Assembly: GCF_008693385.1 (NCBI RefSeq)
Contig: NZ_CP044067.1
Span: 1,552,501-1,616,500, forward strand
Length of the DNA stretch: 64,000 bases
DNA from: Cupriavidus pauculus
GTDB lineage: Bacteria; Pseudomonadota; Gammaproteobacteria; Burkholderiales; Burkholderiaceae
Direction of reading: 5' to 3'
Below are positions 44,318-53,666 of the stretch, in pieces. The notes beneath the pieces are model-generated. The model worked only from the letters and a program-made list of their open reading frames with translations. It ran no database searches and had not been told where the DNA came from. The first letter of the stretch is position 1, and each line of letters begins with the position of its first letter. The position numbers were made by a program, and so were the translations under genes.

Positions 44318-44478
44318 GGGTGGCTCCAGACAGGGATGTTGAGGAGCCACAACGATAGGGGCGAGGCGTCCGCCGGACGTGCCCGATCTTGCCGCGATCC
44401 TGCCTATTCCTGCCAGACCCGCGCATTCGGCCTGCCGAACCCTTGCGGCGGACCGCAACCTGCGGTCTGATAGCAGCC

Positions 44479-45363
44479 ATGGAATCCGCACTGCAGGAAC
44501 TCAGAAGACTGGCCGCCAGGGCCGAGAATCGCCGGACGGAAGCGGGCATTCCGCGCGTGGCGATGGTGCAGGGCGCCATTCCGGCGCATCGGCTCGCGGC
44601 CGTGTACGACCCCATGGTCAACCTGATCCTGCAAGGCAGCAAGACCATGACCATCGGCGACCGCACGCTACGCTACGACCCCGCGACCTATTTCGTGATG
44701 TCCATCGGGTTGCCGGCGATCGGTACCGTTCACCCCGCCCCTGCCGGCGAGCCGTATCTGGCGGTGAGTCTGACGATCGAGCCGCGCATCCTCGCGCCGT
44801 TGCTCGCCGATTTGGTGACGGGCAGCGCCTCCCCGGCGCGGCACGAGGCAGGCTTCTCCGTCGCGGCCATGTCGCCGGAACTGATGGATGCATGGGTAAG
44901 GATGCTGCGGCTGATGGACCGGCCCGACGATATTGCGGCCCTCGCGCCCGCTTACGAGCGGGAGATCCTGTATCGGGTGCTGCAGGGACCGAGCGGATGG
45001 ATGCTGCGCGATATCGCGGCACCCGACAGCGCGATGGCGCGTGTGAACCAGGCCATCGAATGGATCCGGCGCGACTACGCCATGCCGTTGCGGGTAGAGG
45101 CATTGGCCGAGCGCGCGGCGATGAGCGCGTCCGCGTTCCATCGGCACTTCAAGGCCGTGACGACGCTGAGTCCGCTTCAGTACCAGAAGAAGATTCGCCT
45201 GCTGCAGGCACGTACGCTGCTGGTGGCGGGCACCGGCAATGTCACGACCGTCGCGCTCTCGGTCGGTTACGAAAGCGCGACGCAATTCAGCCGCGAATAT
45301 GCGCGCGAGTTCGGCCTGCCCCCCACGCGCGACGCGGCGCGCATCGTCGAGGCGATGCGCTGA
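44479..45363 (+). CDS. AraC-family transcriptional regulator
   Basis: 294 residues. The N-terminal AraC_N-type cupin domain (VYDPMVNLILQGSKTMTIGDRTLRYDP) precedes the two-helix-turn-helix DNA-binding domain at about 190-290 (EALAERAAMSASAFHRHFKAVTTLSPLQYQKK, then VALSVGYESATQFSREY). The start at 44479 is supported by family alignment from memory of its N-terminus; the ribosome-binding site is weak. It faces the SDR gene across 161 bp and likely controls it. Confidence 0.9.
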   Translation: MESALQELRRLAARAENRRTEAGIPRVAMVQGAIPAHRLAAVYDPMVNLILQGSKTMTIGDRTLRYDPATYFVMSIGLPAIGTVHPAPAGEPYLAVSLTIEPRILAPLLADLVTGSASPARHEAGFSVAAMSPELMDAWVRMLRLMDRPDDIAALAPAYEREILYRVLQGPSGWMLRDIAAPDSAMARVNQAIEWIRRDYAMPLRVEALAERAAMSASAFHRHFKAVTTLSPLQYQKKIRLLQARTLLVAGTGNVTTVALSVGYESATQFSREYAREFGLPPTRDAARIVEAMR

Positions 45364-45377
45364 CGCGTGCGATGCGG

Positions 45378-45710
45378 TCAGCCGTTGCCGACCACGCGGA
45401 TCTCGAGCGCGGGCGCGCCCTCGGCGACAGCCAGCAGCCGATCGACGTTCGGGTGCGCGCCGGGACGGTTACGCGCATCCACCGTATGCTCGCCAAACAC
45501 CGCCAGGCCGTGCTGGGCCGCCGCGGCATCGAGCTTGCCGAACGACTCGCGCAGATAGTTATAGACCGCGACCGAGCCCTTCTTGCCCGGCACATTGTCG
45601 ATGGTGGCGACCACCGTGCCGGCCGCGTCCACGAGCTCGATGCGCGCGATGGCGTCAATGGCGGGCATCTGGGCGAGGTTGTCCTTGAATTCGCTGGTCG
45701 GTTCGATCAC
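45378..45710 (-). CDS. Small conserved protein, possibly DUF2322 family
   Basis: 110 residues, cytoplasmic. IARIELVDAAGTVVATIDNVPGKKGSVAVYNYL and HPNVDRLLAVA resemble a small Burkholderiales family I recall as DUF2322; function unknown. I choose the GTG at 45710 because GGAG lies eight bases upstream; the GTG at 45719 overlaps that site. It diverges from the efflux gene and converges on araC. Confidence 0.7.
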   Translation of the reverse strand: MIEPTSEFKDNLAQMPAIDAIARIELVDAAGTVVATIDNVPGKKGSVAVYNYLRESFGKLDAAAAQHGLAVFGEHTVDARNRPGAHPNVDRLLAVAEGAPALEIRVVGNG

Positions 45711-45861
45711 TGAAAGCACTCCGTAAGGATGAATGGGAAACGGGCGTCATTGTATTCCGCGCGCAACGCTGGCCCATATATGAACGGGCTTCAACAGACT
45801 ATCCACGGTCAGGGGCTTAATCGCGTGCCGGTAAACGCCGTAAGATCACACATTCCCCCCG

Positions 45862-47178
45862 ATGTGTCGCCCCCTCCCTCTCCGCGCAATGCAGCCCTGC
45901 CCGCCAACACCGACCGCCACACCCGTCGCACCCGCCCCACCCTCCGCCGCCGCACCCGTCACGCCTGTCGCGCCTGTCACAGCCAGCAATCCGCTGCGCC
46001 TGATGCTGATTCTCAGCGCGCTGATGTCGTTCGCGTCCATTTCCACCGACATGTACCTGCCCGCGCTGCCCGCCATCGCACGCGAGCTGCATGCAAGCGC
46101 GGCCAGCATCGAACTCACGCTGTCGGCGTTCCTGATCGGCTTTACGGCCGGGCAACTGCTGTGGGGCCCGATCGCCGACCGGCGCGGCCGCCGCCTGCCG
46201 ATCGTCGCGGGCCTCGTGCTCTTCGTGATCGGATCGGCCGGCTGCGCGCTGTCCGACACGGTGTGGCAGATGATGGGCTGGCGCGTCGTGCAGGCACTCG
46301 GTGCCAGCGTGGGCCCGGTGCTCGCGCGCGCCATGGTGCGCGACCTCTATGCGCGGGAAGACGGGGCGCGCATGCTGTCCACGCTGATCCTGATCATGGG
46401 CATCGCGCCGCTGGCGGGGCCGCTGCTCGGCGGGCAGATCCTCTCGTTCTGGAACTGGCAGGGCATCTTCTGGACGCTCGTGATCGTGGGCCTGCTGACC
46501 ATCGGCGCGCTGCGCTTCCTGCCCGAGACGCTGCCGCCGGCGCGCCGCGTGACCACGCCGCTGCGCTACGTGCTGAAGGACTATGTCGCGCTGGCGCAGG
46601 ATGCGCGGCTGATCGGCTACGGGCTGTCGGGCGGCTTCTATTACGCGGGCGCCTATGCGTTCGTCATCGGCACGCCATTCGCGTATATCGAGTACTACCA
46701 CGTGTCGCCGCAGATGTACGGCTTGCTGTTCGGCTTCAACGTGCTCGGCATGATGGCGGCGAACTTCCTCAACGCGCGGCTGCTGCGCGCCATCGGCAGC
46801 GCGCGGCTGTTCCATCTCGGGACATGGATGCTCGCGCTATCGGGCATCGTGCTCGCGCTCGACGCGCGCTTCGGCTGGGGCGGGCTGCCCGGTCTCGTGC
46901 TGCCGCTGTTCTTCTATATGTCGATGAACGGCTTTATCGTCGCCAACTCCGTCGCGGGCGCGCTGGCCGCGTTCCCGCACAAGGCCGGTTCGGCCTCGTC
47001 GCTGCTGGGCGCGATGCACTACGGCAGCGGCATCCTGAGCGCGGCGCTCGTAGGCTGGTGCGCCGACGGCACGCCGTGGACGATGGCCTGGATCATGGGC
47101 GTCTCCGGCGTGGGCAGCCTCGTCACGTCCATCGTCTCCACGCGCATCCATACACGCCGTGCCTTGAAGGCCTCCTGA
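45862..47178 (+). CDS. Bcr/CflA-type MFS drug efflux transporter
   Basis: 438 residues, 12 helices. A 40-residue Pro/Ala-rich cytoplasmic leader precedes LMLILSALMSFASISTDMYLPALPAIARELH, the diagnostic first helix of Bcr/CflA proteins. The GPIADRRGRRLPIVAG loop and RVVQALGASVGPVLARAMVRDLY complete the assignment. It exports drugs or small metabolites by proton antiport. The start is uncertain: ATG 45862 or ATG 45889 (MQPCPPTP), neither with a clear ribosome-binding site. Confidence 0.9.
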   Translation: MCRPLPLRAMQPCPPTPTATPVAPAPPSAAAPVTPVAPVTASNPLRLMLILSALMSFASISTDMYLPALPAIARELHASAASIELTLSAFLIGFTAGQLLWGPIADRRGRRLPIVAGLVLFVIGSAGCALSDTVWQMMGWRVVQALGASVGPVLARAMVRDLYAREDGARMLSTLILIMGIAPLAGPLLGGQILSFWNWQGIFWTLVIVGLLTIGALRFLPETLPPARRVTTPLRYVLKDYVALAQDARLIGYGLSGGFYYAGAYAFVIGTPFAYIEYYHVSPQMYGLLFGFNVLGMMAANFLNARLLRAIGSARLFHLGTWMLALSGIVLALDARFGWGGLPGLVLPLFFYMSMNGFIVANSVAGALAAFPHKAGSASSLLGAMHYGSGILSAALVGWCADGTPWTMAWIMGVSGVGSLVTSIVSTRIHTRRALKAS

Positions 47179-47181
47179 TTT

Positions 47182-47202
47182 TTATTCAATTATTTTGAAT
47201 AA
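47182..47202. promoter_or_regulatory. AT-rich perfect palindrome upstream of the YcaC-like hydrolase
   Basis: TTATTCAA-TTATT-TTGAATAA, 8-bp arms around a 5-bp spacer, immediately after the efflux gene stop and 130 bp before the hydrolase start. Its composition stands out sharply from the GC-rich surroundings. Operator is my first reading; a weak bidirectional terminator is possible. Confidence 0.5.
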
Positions 47203-47332
47203 CTATGACAGCGATAGCCGACTTTCTCCGGGAAGGCGACCGCTATAGTTCAACCCATGGACAGCGCAGCACAGCTAGCACTGCCCAACAACAACCTCAA
47301 ACTTATTGAATTACCTTTTCCGGAGAGAAACC

Positions 47333-48031
47333 ATGTCGAACGCCAAGCTGCAAGTCCTGACCCCGCGCAACAGCCAGCTGATCTTCATCGACCATCAGCC
47401 CCAGATGGCCTTCGGCGTGCAGTCGATGGACCGCCAGACCATGAAGAACAATGTCGTGGGCCTGGCCAAGGCAGCAAAGATCTTCGACGTGCCGACCACC
47501 ATCACCACGGTCGAGTCCGATTCGTTCTCCGGCTACACGTATCCCGAACTGCTCGACGTGTTCCCCGGCAAGGAAACGCTGGAGCGCACCTCGATGAACT
47601 CGTGGGACGACCAGAAGGTGCGTGACGCGCTGGCCGCCAACGGCCGCAGGAAGATCGTCGTGGCCGGTCTGTGGACCGAAGTCTGCAACACCACGTTCGC
47701 GCTGAGCGCGATGCTCGAAGGCGATTACGAGATCTACATGGTGGCCGACGCCTCGGGCGGCACGACCAAGGAAGCGCACGACTACGCGATGCAGCGCATG
47801 ATCCAGGCCGGCGTGGTGCCTGTGACGTGGCAGCAGGTGCTGCTCGAGTGGCAGCGCGACTGGAAGAACAAGGAAACGTACGACGCCGTGACGGGCCTGG
47901 CCAAGGAACACTCGGGCGCCTACGGCATGGGCATCGACTACGCCTACACGATGGTCCACAAGGCCGCCCAGCGCACGCAGACCCCGCACGCATCGATCGC
48001 ACCGGTCCACGCGCCGGTGACCGAATACTGA
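47333..48031 (+). CDS. YcaC-like isochorismatase-superfamily hydrolase
   Basis: 232 residues. The cysteine-hydrolase fold is clear: Asp20 in LIFIDHQPQMAFGV and the nucleophile Cys118 in AGLWTEVCNTTFAL. ERTSMNSWDD is the YcaC-type loop. The true substrate of YcaC-family enzymes is not established; relatives hydrolyse amides. It is about 25 residues longer than E. coli YcaC, mostly at the C-terminus. The ATG at 47333 has CGGAGAGAAACC directly upstream. It stands alone between a palindromic operator candidate and an 11-bp hairpin, so it is probably a monocistronic, regulated gene. Confidence 0.9.
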   Translation: MSNAKLQVLTPRNSQLIFIDHQPQMAFGVQSMDRQTMKNNVVGLAKAAKIFDVPTTITTVESDSFSGYTYPELLDVFPGKETLERTSMNSWDDQKVRDALAANGRRKIVVAGLWTEVCNTTFALSAMLEGDYEIYMVADASGGTTKEAHDYAMQRMIQAGVVPVTWQQVLLEWQRDWKNKETYDAVTGLAKEHSGAYGMGIDYAYTMVHKAAQRTQTPHASIAPVHAPVTEY

Positions 48032-48064
48032 TCGCGGCGCATCGGCCGACACCGACCCACCACC

Positions 48065-48092
48065 AGCGGCCGCATAACGTCATGCGGCCGCT
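48065..48092 (+). terminator. Hairpin after the hydrolase gene
   Basis: AGCGGCCGCAT-AACGTC-ATGCGGCCGCT: an 11-bp perfect stem 33 bp after the hydrolase stop. There is no T-tract, so it may be a transcript-end stabiliser or an inefficient terminator. Confidence 0.6.
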
Positions 48093-48112
48093 TCGCATGC
48101 GCACATGACAAT

Positions 48113-48122
48113 ACGTTCGTTC
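48113..48122 (+). promoter_or_regulatory. Shared motif copy 1, upstream of the SsuA-like gene
   Basis: ACGTTCGTTC, 63 bp before the SsuA-like start. The identical 10-mer occurs in reverse orientation upstream of the leftward peptide-binding protein gene (57306-57315), and TTCGTTC recurs twice more in the island. Confidence 0.5.
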
Positions 48123-48184
48123 CCGTCGGGTATGGATTCTGGCGACTATTGCCAGTCCCATCCCATCTTCGACAGGAACGACCC

Positions 48185-49168
48185 ATGGCCCACCTGACTC
48201 CCTGGCTCCGCCGGATCACCACCGCCCTTGGCGCAAGCGCGCTGCTCGCGAGCATCGCCTTCATCGCGCCGGCCCACGCAGCCGACCAGACCGTTCGCGT
48301 CGGCTTCCAGAAGGCCGGCCTGCTCGCCGTGCTCAAGGCACAGGGATCGCTCGAGAAAAAACTGGCACCGCTCGGCTACAAGGTCGAGTGGAAGGAATTC
48401 CCCGCCGGTCCGCAATTGCTCGAAGCCCTGAACGCCAACGGTATCGACTTCGGCTATACGGGTGCGCCGCCCGCCGTGTTCGCGCAGGCCGCCAAAACGG
48501 ACTTCGTCTACGTAGGCGCTGAGCCCGGCGGCAAGAGCAACGAAGCGCTGTTCGTGCTCGAGAGCTCGCCGTTCCGTACGGTCGGCGATCTCAAGGGGAA
48601 GCGCATCGCCCTGCAGAAAGGCTCGAGCTCCAACTACCTGCTCGTGCAGCTGCTGAAGAAGAACGGCCTGTCGTTCGCCGATATCCAGCCGATCTACCTG
48701 CCGCCGGCCGACGCGCGCGCCGCCTTCGAGAGCGGCAAGGTCGATGCCTGGGTCGTGTGGGACCCGTACTACGCGCTGGCGCAGCAATCGCTGAAGGTCC
48801 GCACCGTTGCCGACTATGAAGGCGTGCCGTCGCCCTTCAACTTCTACGAGGCCACGCGCCGGTTTGCGGAAGGCCATCCGAAAGCGGTCAACGCGATTCT
48901 CGAGCAGCTGCGCACGTCGGGGCTGTGGGTGACGAAGCATCCGACGGAGACCGCCAGTATCCTCGCGCCGTCGCTCGGCCTGTCCGTGCCGATCGTCGAG
49001 ACGTGGCTCAAGCGCGTGCCGTACGGCGTCACGCCGGTCACCGCCGAAGTGGCGGCGACCCAGCAGCGCGTGGCGGACCTGTTCCACGAGCAGAAGCTGA
49101 TTCCGACGCCCGTGGTCGTGAGCCAGAACGTGTGGCAGGCGAACTTCTCGCTCGCGGCGAAGGACTGA
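48185..49168 (+). CDS. SsuA-like sulfonate ABC transporter binding protein
   Basis: 327 residues with a signal peptide (LGASALLASIAFIAPAHA-ADQ). VRVGFQKAGLLAVLKAQGSLEKKLAPLGYKVEWKEFPAGPQLLEAL and GIDFGYTGAPPAVFAQAA are hallmarks of the aliphatic sulfonate/taurine binding proteins. No SsuB/SsuC genes accompany it, so it must use a distant ABC core. The start at 48185 follows CAGGAACGACCC. It opens the sulfur-scavenging island with SfnB-like and monooxygenase genes downstream on the same strand. Confidence 0.9.
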   Translation: MAHLTPWLRRITTALGASALLASIAFIAPAHAADQTVRVGFQKAGLLAVLKAQGSLEKKLAPLGYKVEWKEFPAGPQLLEALNANGIDFGYTGAPPAVFAQAAKTDFVYVGAEPGGKSNEALFVLESSPFRTVGDLKGKRIALQKGSSSNYLLVQLLKKNGLSFADIQPIYLPPADARAAFESGKVDAWVVWDPYYALAQQSLKVRTVADYEGVPSPFNFYEATRRFAEGHPKAVNAILEQLRTSGLWVTKHPTETASILAPSLGLSVPIVETWLKRVPYGVTPVTAEVAATQQRVADLFHEQKLIPTPVVVSQNVWQANFSLAAKD

Positions 49169-49186
49169 CGCGCGCCGAAGCATATA

Positions 49187-49209
49187 TCCATATCCTGATT
49201 CCTTCGTTC
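49187..49209 (+). promoter_or_regulatory. Shared motif copy 2, upstream of the SfnB-like gene
   Basis: TCCATATCC (49187-49195) then ATTCCTTCGTTC (49198-49209). Both words recur exactly upstream of the TauD-type gene at 57342-57350 and 57359-57370, with a different spacing (8 instead of 2 bp). Implies a separate promoter for the SfnB-like gene. Confidence 0.55.
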
Positions 49210-49267
49210 CAGCGGCACGGCGCCGGTCATATGCTTGCAGGTCATGTGTCGCTGACAGGAAGGTTTC

Positions 49268-50494
49268 ATGAACGCCCCGCTGCAAATCGATTCGCTCGAC
49301 TCGCTCTATCCGCTGCAAACCGCGCTCGACGCCCTGCCGGCGCTGGCGCGGCAGATCGGCACCGATGCCGCCGCGCGTGAAGCGCGCCGCGTGCTCCCGT
49401 ACGAAGGCTTTGCGCTGTTCCGCAAGTCCGGCCTCGGCGCGCTGCGTCTGCCCGTGGCATGGGGCGGACTCGGCGGCACGCTCGTCGATCTGTTCGATGC
49501 CATCACGACGATTGCCGCGGAAGAGTCGAACGTCGCGCATGCGCTGCGCATCCACTACGACCAGACCGAAGTGCTGCGGCTCTCGCCGCGCTCGGCTTTC
49601 CATGACGTGCAGATCCGGCGCATCGTGGACGGCGCGATCTTCGGCGGCGCCTCCACCGAACGCACCACATCGCGCCCCGGTGAAATCAAGACGGCATTGC
49701 GCCGCGACGGCGATCGCTATCTGCTCTCGGGCCGCAAGTACTACGCCACCGGCACCGCCTTCTCGGACTACGCGCGCATCAACGTGCTCGGCGCCGATGG
49801 GGAGCCCGTGCTGATCGTGATCCCCGTCAACCGGCCCGGTTTCAGCATCGTCGATGACTGGGACGGCATGGGCCAGCGCATGACGGCCAGCGGCAGCCTG
49901 CTGTTCGACAACGTGGAAGTCCTGCCCGACGAGGTGGCACCACGCGACAGCACCACGCTGGTCGGCCGCCATTGCGGCGCGCTGCGTCAGCTGCATCTGG
50001 TTGCCGTGGCGGCCGGCATCGTGCGGAATGCGTGGCACGATGCGCGCACCTATGTGCTCGAGCATGGACGTCCCGCACTGCACAGCCCCGCGCCGAGCGC
50101 GCGCGAGGACCACTTTATCCAGGGCGTGATCGGCGACCTTGCCGCGCACAGCCATGCGATCGACAGCCTCGTGCGCGAGAACGCGCGCGCGCTCGACCGC
50201 TCGGCCGACGCGCTCGCCAATGGTGCCGCGAATGCGGAAGAACTCGTGCTGGCGGGCGCGCTCGCCACCGCGCAGACGCAACTGGTGGTCAGCAAGCTCG
50301 CGCTGCATGCGGGCGAGCGCATGTTCGAAGCAGGCGGCGCGTCCTTCACGGCGCGCGCGCACAACTTCGATCGCCACTGGCGCAACCTGCGTACGATCTT
50401 CAGCCACAACCCGCTGCTGCACAAGGCGCGCGTCGTCGGGGCCTATCACCTCAACGGCGAAACCACGCACCTGACCGAAGGCCGCGTGTTCTGA
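49268..50494 (+). CDS. SfnB-like acyl-CoA-dehydrogenase-family flavoprotein (sulfur acquisition)
   Basis: 408 residues with the acyl-CoA dehydrogenase fold: N-terminal helical region, central beta domain (GGASTERTTSRPGEIKTALRRDGDRYLLSGRKYYATG), and C-terminal helical bundle (LALHAGERMFEAGGASFT). It resembles SfnB/DszC/XiaF-type FMN-dependent oxygenases that act on sulfones or related organosulfur compounds during sulfate limitation. The start follows GACAGGAAGG. It is followed 75 bp later by an LLM monooxygenase, a pairing seen in organosulfur gene clusters. Confidence 0.88.
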   Translation: MNAPLQIDSLDSLYPLQTALDALPALARQIGTDAAAREARRVLPYEGFALFRKSGLGALRLPVAWGGLGGTLVDLFDAITTIAAEESNVAHALRIHYDQTEVLRLSPRSAFHDVQIRRIVDGAIFGGASTERTTSRPGEIKTALRRDGDRYLLSGRKYYATGTAFSDYARINVLGADGEPVLIVIPVNRPGFSIVDDWDGMGQRMTASGSLLFDNVEVLPDEVAPRDSTTLVGRHCGALRQLHLVAVAAGIVRNAWHDARTYVLEHGRPALHSPAPSAREDHFIQGVIGDLAAHSHAIDSLVRENARALDRSADALANGAANAEELVLAGALATAQTQLVVSKLALHAGERMFEAGGASFTARAHNFDRHWRNLRTIFSHNPLLHKARVVGAYHLNGETTHLTEGRVF

Positions 50495-50530
50495 CGCGCG
50501 CGCTCGTCTCAACACGGAACGCATCCCCGC

Positions 50531-50569
50531 GGAACACACCCCACGGAACACACCCCACGGAACACACTC
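50531..50569 (+). repeat. 14-bp tandem repeat carrying ribosome-binding-like sequence
   Basis: GGAACACACCCCAC occurs at 50531-50544 and 50545-50558, with a partial third copy (GGAACACACTC) from 50559 leading to the ATG at 50570. The GGAA of the last copy is probably the ribosome-binding site, so copy-number change would add or remove spare sites. Confidence 0.7.
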
Positions 50570-51910
50570 ATGTCCCAGGCCGCGCCACGGCGCCAGCTTC
50601 ACCTGAACCTCAACGCCCTGCACTCGGGATTCGTGCCCTCGGCATGGCGCGTGCCCGATGCCGACCCGCGCGCGTTCCTCGATATCCAGCATTACATCCG
50701 CCTCGCGCGGATTGCCGAGGCGGGCAAGTTCGACGCGATATTCCTCGCCGATAACGCATCGATCGCGGACCAGATCGACTTTCGCCCGATCACCGCGCTG
50801 GAGCCCACCGTGCTGCTCGCCTGCGTGGCCGGGGCGACGACGCATATCGGCCTCGTCGCCACGCTGTCCACGAGCTACAACGAGCCGTACAACGTCGCGC
50901 GCCGCTTTGCCACGCTCGATATCGTGAGCAATGGCCGTGCGGGCTGGAACGTCGTGACCACGGCCGATGCCGGCTCCGCGCGCAACTTCGGACGCCTGGC
51001 ACCACCCGATCACGCGCAGCGTTACGCGCGCGCCGACGAATTCACGCGTGTGGTCAAGGCGTTATGGGATAGCTGGGAGGACGATGCCTTCATCGGCGAC
51101 AAGTCCTCCGGGCGCTTCGTCGATACCGCGAAGCTACAGCCCATCGCGCATCACGGCCCGTTCTTCGATGTGCACGGCCCGCTCAACCAGCCGCGCCCGC
51201 CGCAGGGACATCCGGTCCTGTTCCAGGCCGGCGGATCGTCCGACGGCCGCGAGCTCGCCGCGCTGCATGCGGAGGCCGTGTTCTCGGCGGCGCAGTCGTT
51301 CGAGGAAGCCCACGCCTATCGCGCCGAGATCAACCAGCGCGCCGAAGTGCTTGGCCGTGGACCCAACGCGGTCAAGGTGCTGCCCGGCCTGACCACGATC
51401 ATCGGCGCGACGGAAGCGGAAGCGATCGCGCGCCGCAATGCGCTGGTCGATCTGATTCCGTGGTCCTACAGCCTGAACCGCCTGGCCGGCACGCTCGGCA
51501 TCTCCGCGGACCGCCTGTCGCTGGACCAGCCGCTGCCCGCGGACCTCGTCCTGCCCGCGAACGGCAACCATACGTTCTTCCGCGCAACCGTGGCGTTCGC
51601 GCAGCAACGCGGCCTGACCGTGCGCGCGCTCATCCGCGAACTCGCGGGCGGTGGCGGCCATCGCGTGATCGTGGGCACGCCGGAGCAGATCGCGGACGAT
51701 ATCGAACACTGGTTCCTCAACGGCGCGGCCGACGGCTTCAACCTGATGCCCGACGTGCTGCCCGATGGCGTGCAGGCCTTTGTCGATGGCGTGGTGCCCA
51801 TTCTTCAGCGGCGCGGCCTGTTCCGCACCGAGTACGAAGGCCGCACGCTGCGCGACCATCTGGGGCTGGCGCGTCCCGTGGGTCGCGCTTCCGGACGCAA
51901 GGCCGCATGA
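50570..51910 (+). CDS. LLM-class FMN-dependent monooxygenase (NtaA/SnaA/DszA/DmoA type)
   Basis: 446 residues, the usual length of this subgroup. Motifs: LNLNALHSGFVPSAWR at the N-terminus, EAGKFDAIFLADN, RRFATLDIVSNGRAGWNVVTT, HYGRFW-like HHGPFFDVHGPLNQPRPPQGHPVLFQAGGSSDGRELAA. These enzymes use reduced FMN from a separate reductase to oxidise C-S or C-N bonds. No flavin reductase is in the island. The neighbours (SfnB-like, TauD-type, SsuA-like) favour an organosulfur substrate. Just after the stop come three direct repeats of AGGGCCGCT. Confidence 0.92.
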   Translation: MSQAAPRRQLHLNLNALHSGFVPSAWRVPDADPRAFLDIQHYIRLARIAEAGKFDAIFLADNASIADQIDFRPITALEPTVLLACVAGATTHIGLVATLSTSYNEPYNVARRFATLDIVSNGRAGWNVVTTADAGSARNFGRLAPPDHAQRYARADEFTRVVKALWDSWEDDAFIGDKSSGRFVDTAKLQPIAHHGPFFDVHGPLNQPRPPQGHPVLFQAGGSSDGRELAALHAEAVFSAAQSFEEAHAYRAEINQRAEVLGRGPNAVKVLPGLTTIIGATEAEAIARRNALVDLIPWSYSLNRLAGTLGISADRLSLDQPLPADLVLPANGNHTFFRATVAFAQQRGLTVRALIRELAGGGGHRVIVGTPEQIADDIEHWFLNGAADGFNLMPDVLPDGVQAFVDGVVPILQRRGLFRTEYEGRTLRDHLGLARPVGRASGRKAA

Positions 51911-51950
51911 GGGCCGCTTAAGGGCCGCTCAAGGGCCGCCGCCGCGCGTC

Positions 51951-53642
51951 TCAGCGCGCGGCGAACGATGGAATGGCGTCGAGCAGTTGCCGCGTATAAG
52001 GATGCGCCGGCGCCGTCCAGATCTGCTCGCGGTCACCGCTCTCCACCACCTGTCCGTCCTTCATGACCAGCACTCTGTCCGCGATATAGCGAACCACGCC
52101 AAGGTCGTGCGAGATGAACAGGCACGCCAGGCCGTATTCCGCCTGCAGGTCGGCAATCAGATTCAGCACCTGCGCCTGCACCGAGACATCGAGCGCGGAC
52201 ACGGGCTCGTCGCATACGAGCAGCCGTGGCTGCACGATCAATGCGCGTGCAATGCCGATGCGCTGCCGCTGGCCGCCCGAGAACTCGTGCGGGTACCGCC
52301 GCAGTACCGAGGCCGGCAAACCCACGCGCTCGATCATCGCGTGCACACGGTCGCGTCGCACGCGGGCATCCGACACGCCGTGGATGCGTAGCGCATCCTC
52401 CAGCAACGCGCCAACGGTCTTGCGCGGATTGAGCGAGCCGTACGGATCCTGGAACACGAGCTGCATCGCACCGCGCCACGGACGCAGCCTGCGCCGCGAG
52501 ATCGCCGCGATATCCGTGCCGTCGAAAACGATTCGCCCGCCATCATGGTCGGAGAGACGGAGAATCGCGCGGGCGAGCGTCGACTTGCCGCACCCCGATT
52601 CCCCCACGAGCCCCACCGTTTCGCCGGCGGCGATCGAGAACGACACATCGCGCACCGCATGCGCGGCATGGCGGCCCGTGCGATGGACGACATCGAGGCC
52701 CTCTACGCGGATCAGCGGCGCGGCGGCTTCCGCCCGCGGCGTGGGCTGACGGGGCACCGGCTGCACGAGCCGGAACGACGCCGCCGTGCCGTCCGCGCGA
52801 CGATCGACGCGCAGCTCCGGCAAACGCGCCCGCCGATAATGCGGTGCCTCGCCGCGCGCATGCACGCCGCTCAGCGATGCGCCGAGCAGCGCGCGGGAAT
52901 AGTCGTGTCGCGGTGCATCGAACAATGCGCGTGCCGGCTGCTCCTCCACCTTGCGGCCATCGTGCATCACCGCCACGCGATCGGCCCAGCGCGAGACCAC
53001 ACCGAGGTCGTGCGTAATCAGCAGCACGCTCATCGAGAGTTCGCGGCGCAGCGAATCGAGCAATGCCAGAATCTGCGCCTGCACGGTGACGTCGAGCGCC
53101 GTCGTCGGTTCGTCCGCCACAAGCAGCCGCGGCGAGCAGGCGATGGCCATCGCGATCATCACGCGCTGCCGCTGTCCGCCCGACAGCTGATGCGGGTAGG
53201 CATGAAAGCGCCGCTGCGGCTCCGGAATACGCACCAGGTCGAGCAGCTCCACGGCGCGCGCGATGGCCGCCTGCGCCGGCAAGGGGCGATGCAGGCGCAG
53301 CGCTTCGACGACCTGCTCCCCGACCGTATGCACCGGGTTCAGCGACGTCATCGGTTCCTGAAAGATCATCGAGACGACATTGCCGCGTACCGCGGTGATC
53401 TCTCGCTCGGGCAATGCCAGCAGATCGCGGCCGTCGAGCAGAATGCGCCCATCGACGCGCGCGGATGGCGACAACAGCCGGAGAATGGCCAGTGCGGTCG
53501 TCGATTTGCCACAGCCGGACTCGCCGACGAGCGCAACGGTTTCGGCCTCGCCGACGTCGAGGTCGAGCGATGCCACGGCGGGGCGCTCGGCGCCCGGATA
53601 GTTCACGGTCAGCCCGCGTAGCGACAGCAATAGTTGCGTCAT
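51951..53642 (-). CDS. Peptide-type ABC transporter ATPase, fused DppD-DppF
   Basis: 563 residues with two complete ABC domains in one chain. The first Walker A is GESGCGKST at 40-48, with signature [14 protein letters not shown]; the second is near residue 340 with [15 protein letters not shown]. Each has a Walker B ([20 protein letters not shown]). Such fusions serve dipeptide, nickel and glutathione-type importers. AAGGAGCACCG precedes the start. It is the last gene of the leftward transporter operon and converges on the monooxygenase. Confidence 0.94.
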   Translation of the reverse strand: MTQLLLSLRGLTVNYPGAERPAVASLDLDVGEAETVALVGESGCGKSTTALAILRLLSPSARVDGRILLDGRDLLALPEREITAVRGNVVSMIFQEPMTSLNPVHTVGEQVVEALRLHRPLPAQAAIARAVELLDLVRIPEPQRRFHAYPHQLSGGQRQRVMIAMAIACSPRLLVADEPTTALDVTVQAQILALLDSLRRELSMSVLLITHDLGVVSRWADRVAVMHDGRKVEEQPARALFDAPRHDYSRALLGASLSGVHARGEAPHYRRARLPELRVDRRADGTAASFRLVQPVPRQPTPRAEAAAPLIRVEGLDVVHRTGRHAAHAVRDVSFSIAAGETVGLVGESGCGKSTLARAILRLSDHDGGRIVFDGTDIAAISRRRLRPWRGAMQLVFQDPYGSLNPRKTVGALLEDALRIHGVSDARVRRDRVHAMIERVGLPASVLRRYPHEFSGGQRQRIGIARALIVQPRLLVCDEPVSALDVSVQAQVLNLIADLQAEYGLACLFISHDLGVVRYIADRVLVMKDGQVVESGDREQIWTAPAHPYTRQLLDAIPSFAAR

Positions 53643-53666
53643 GATCGGTGCTCCTTGTCTTGCATC

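Noticed and set aside
48146..51013. 955-residue open frame antisense to the SsuA-like, SfnB-like and monooxygenase genes
   Set aside because: Spans three well-supported genes on the other strand and has shadow composition (rich in Arg, His, Ala, Gly, Gln) without motifs.
51909..51945. Triple AGGGCCGCT repeat as a terminator
   Set aside because: Direct rather than inverted repeats and no T-tract; probably simple sequence drift between convergent genes.
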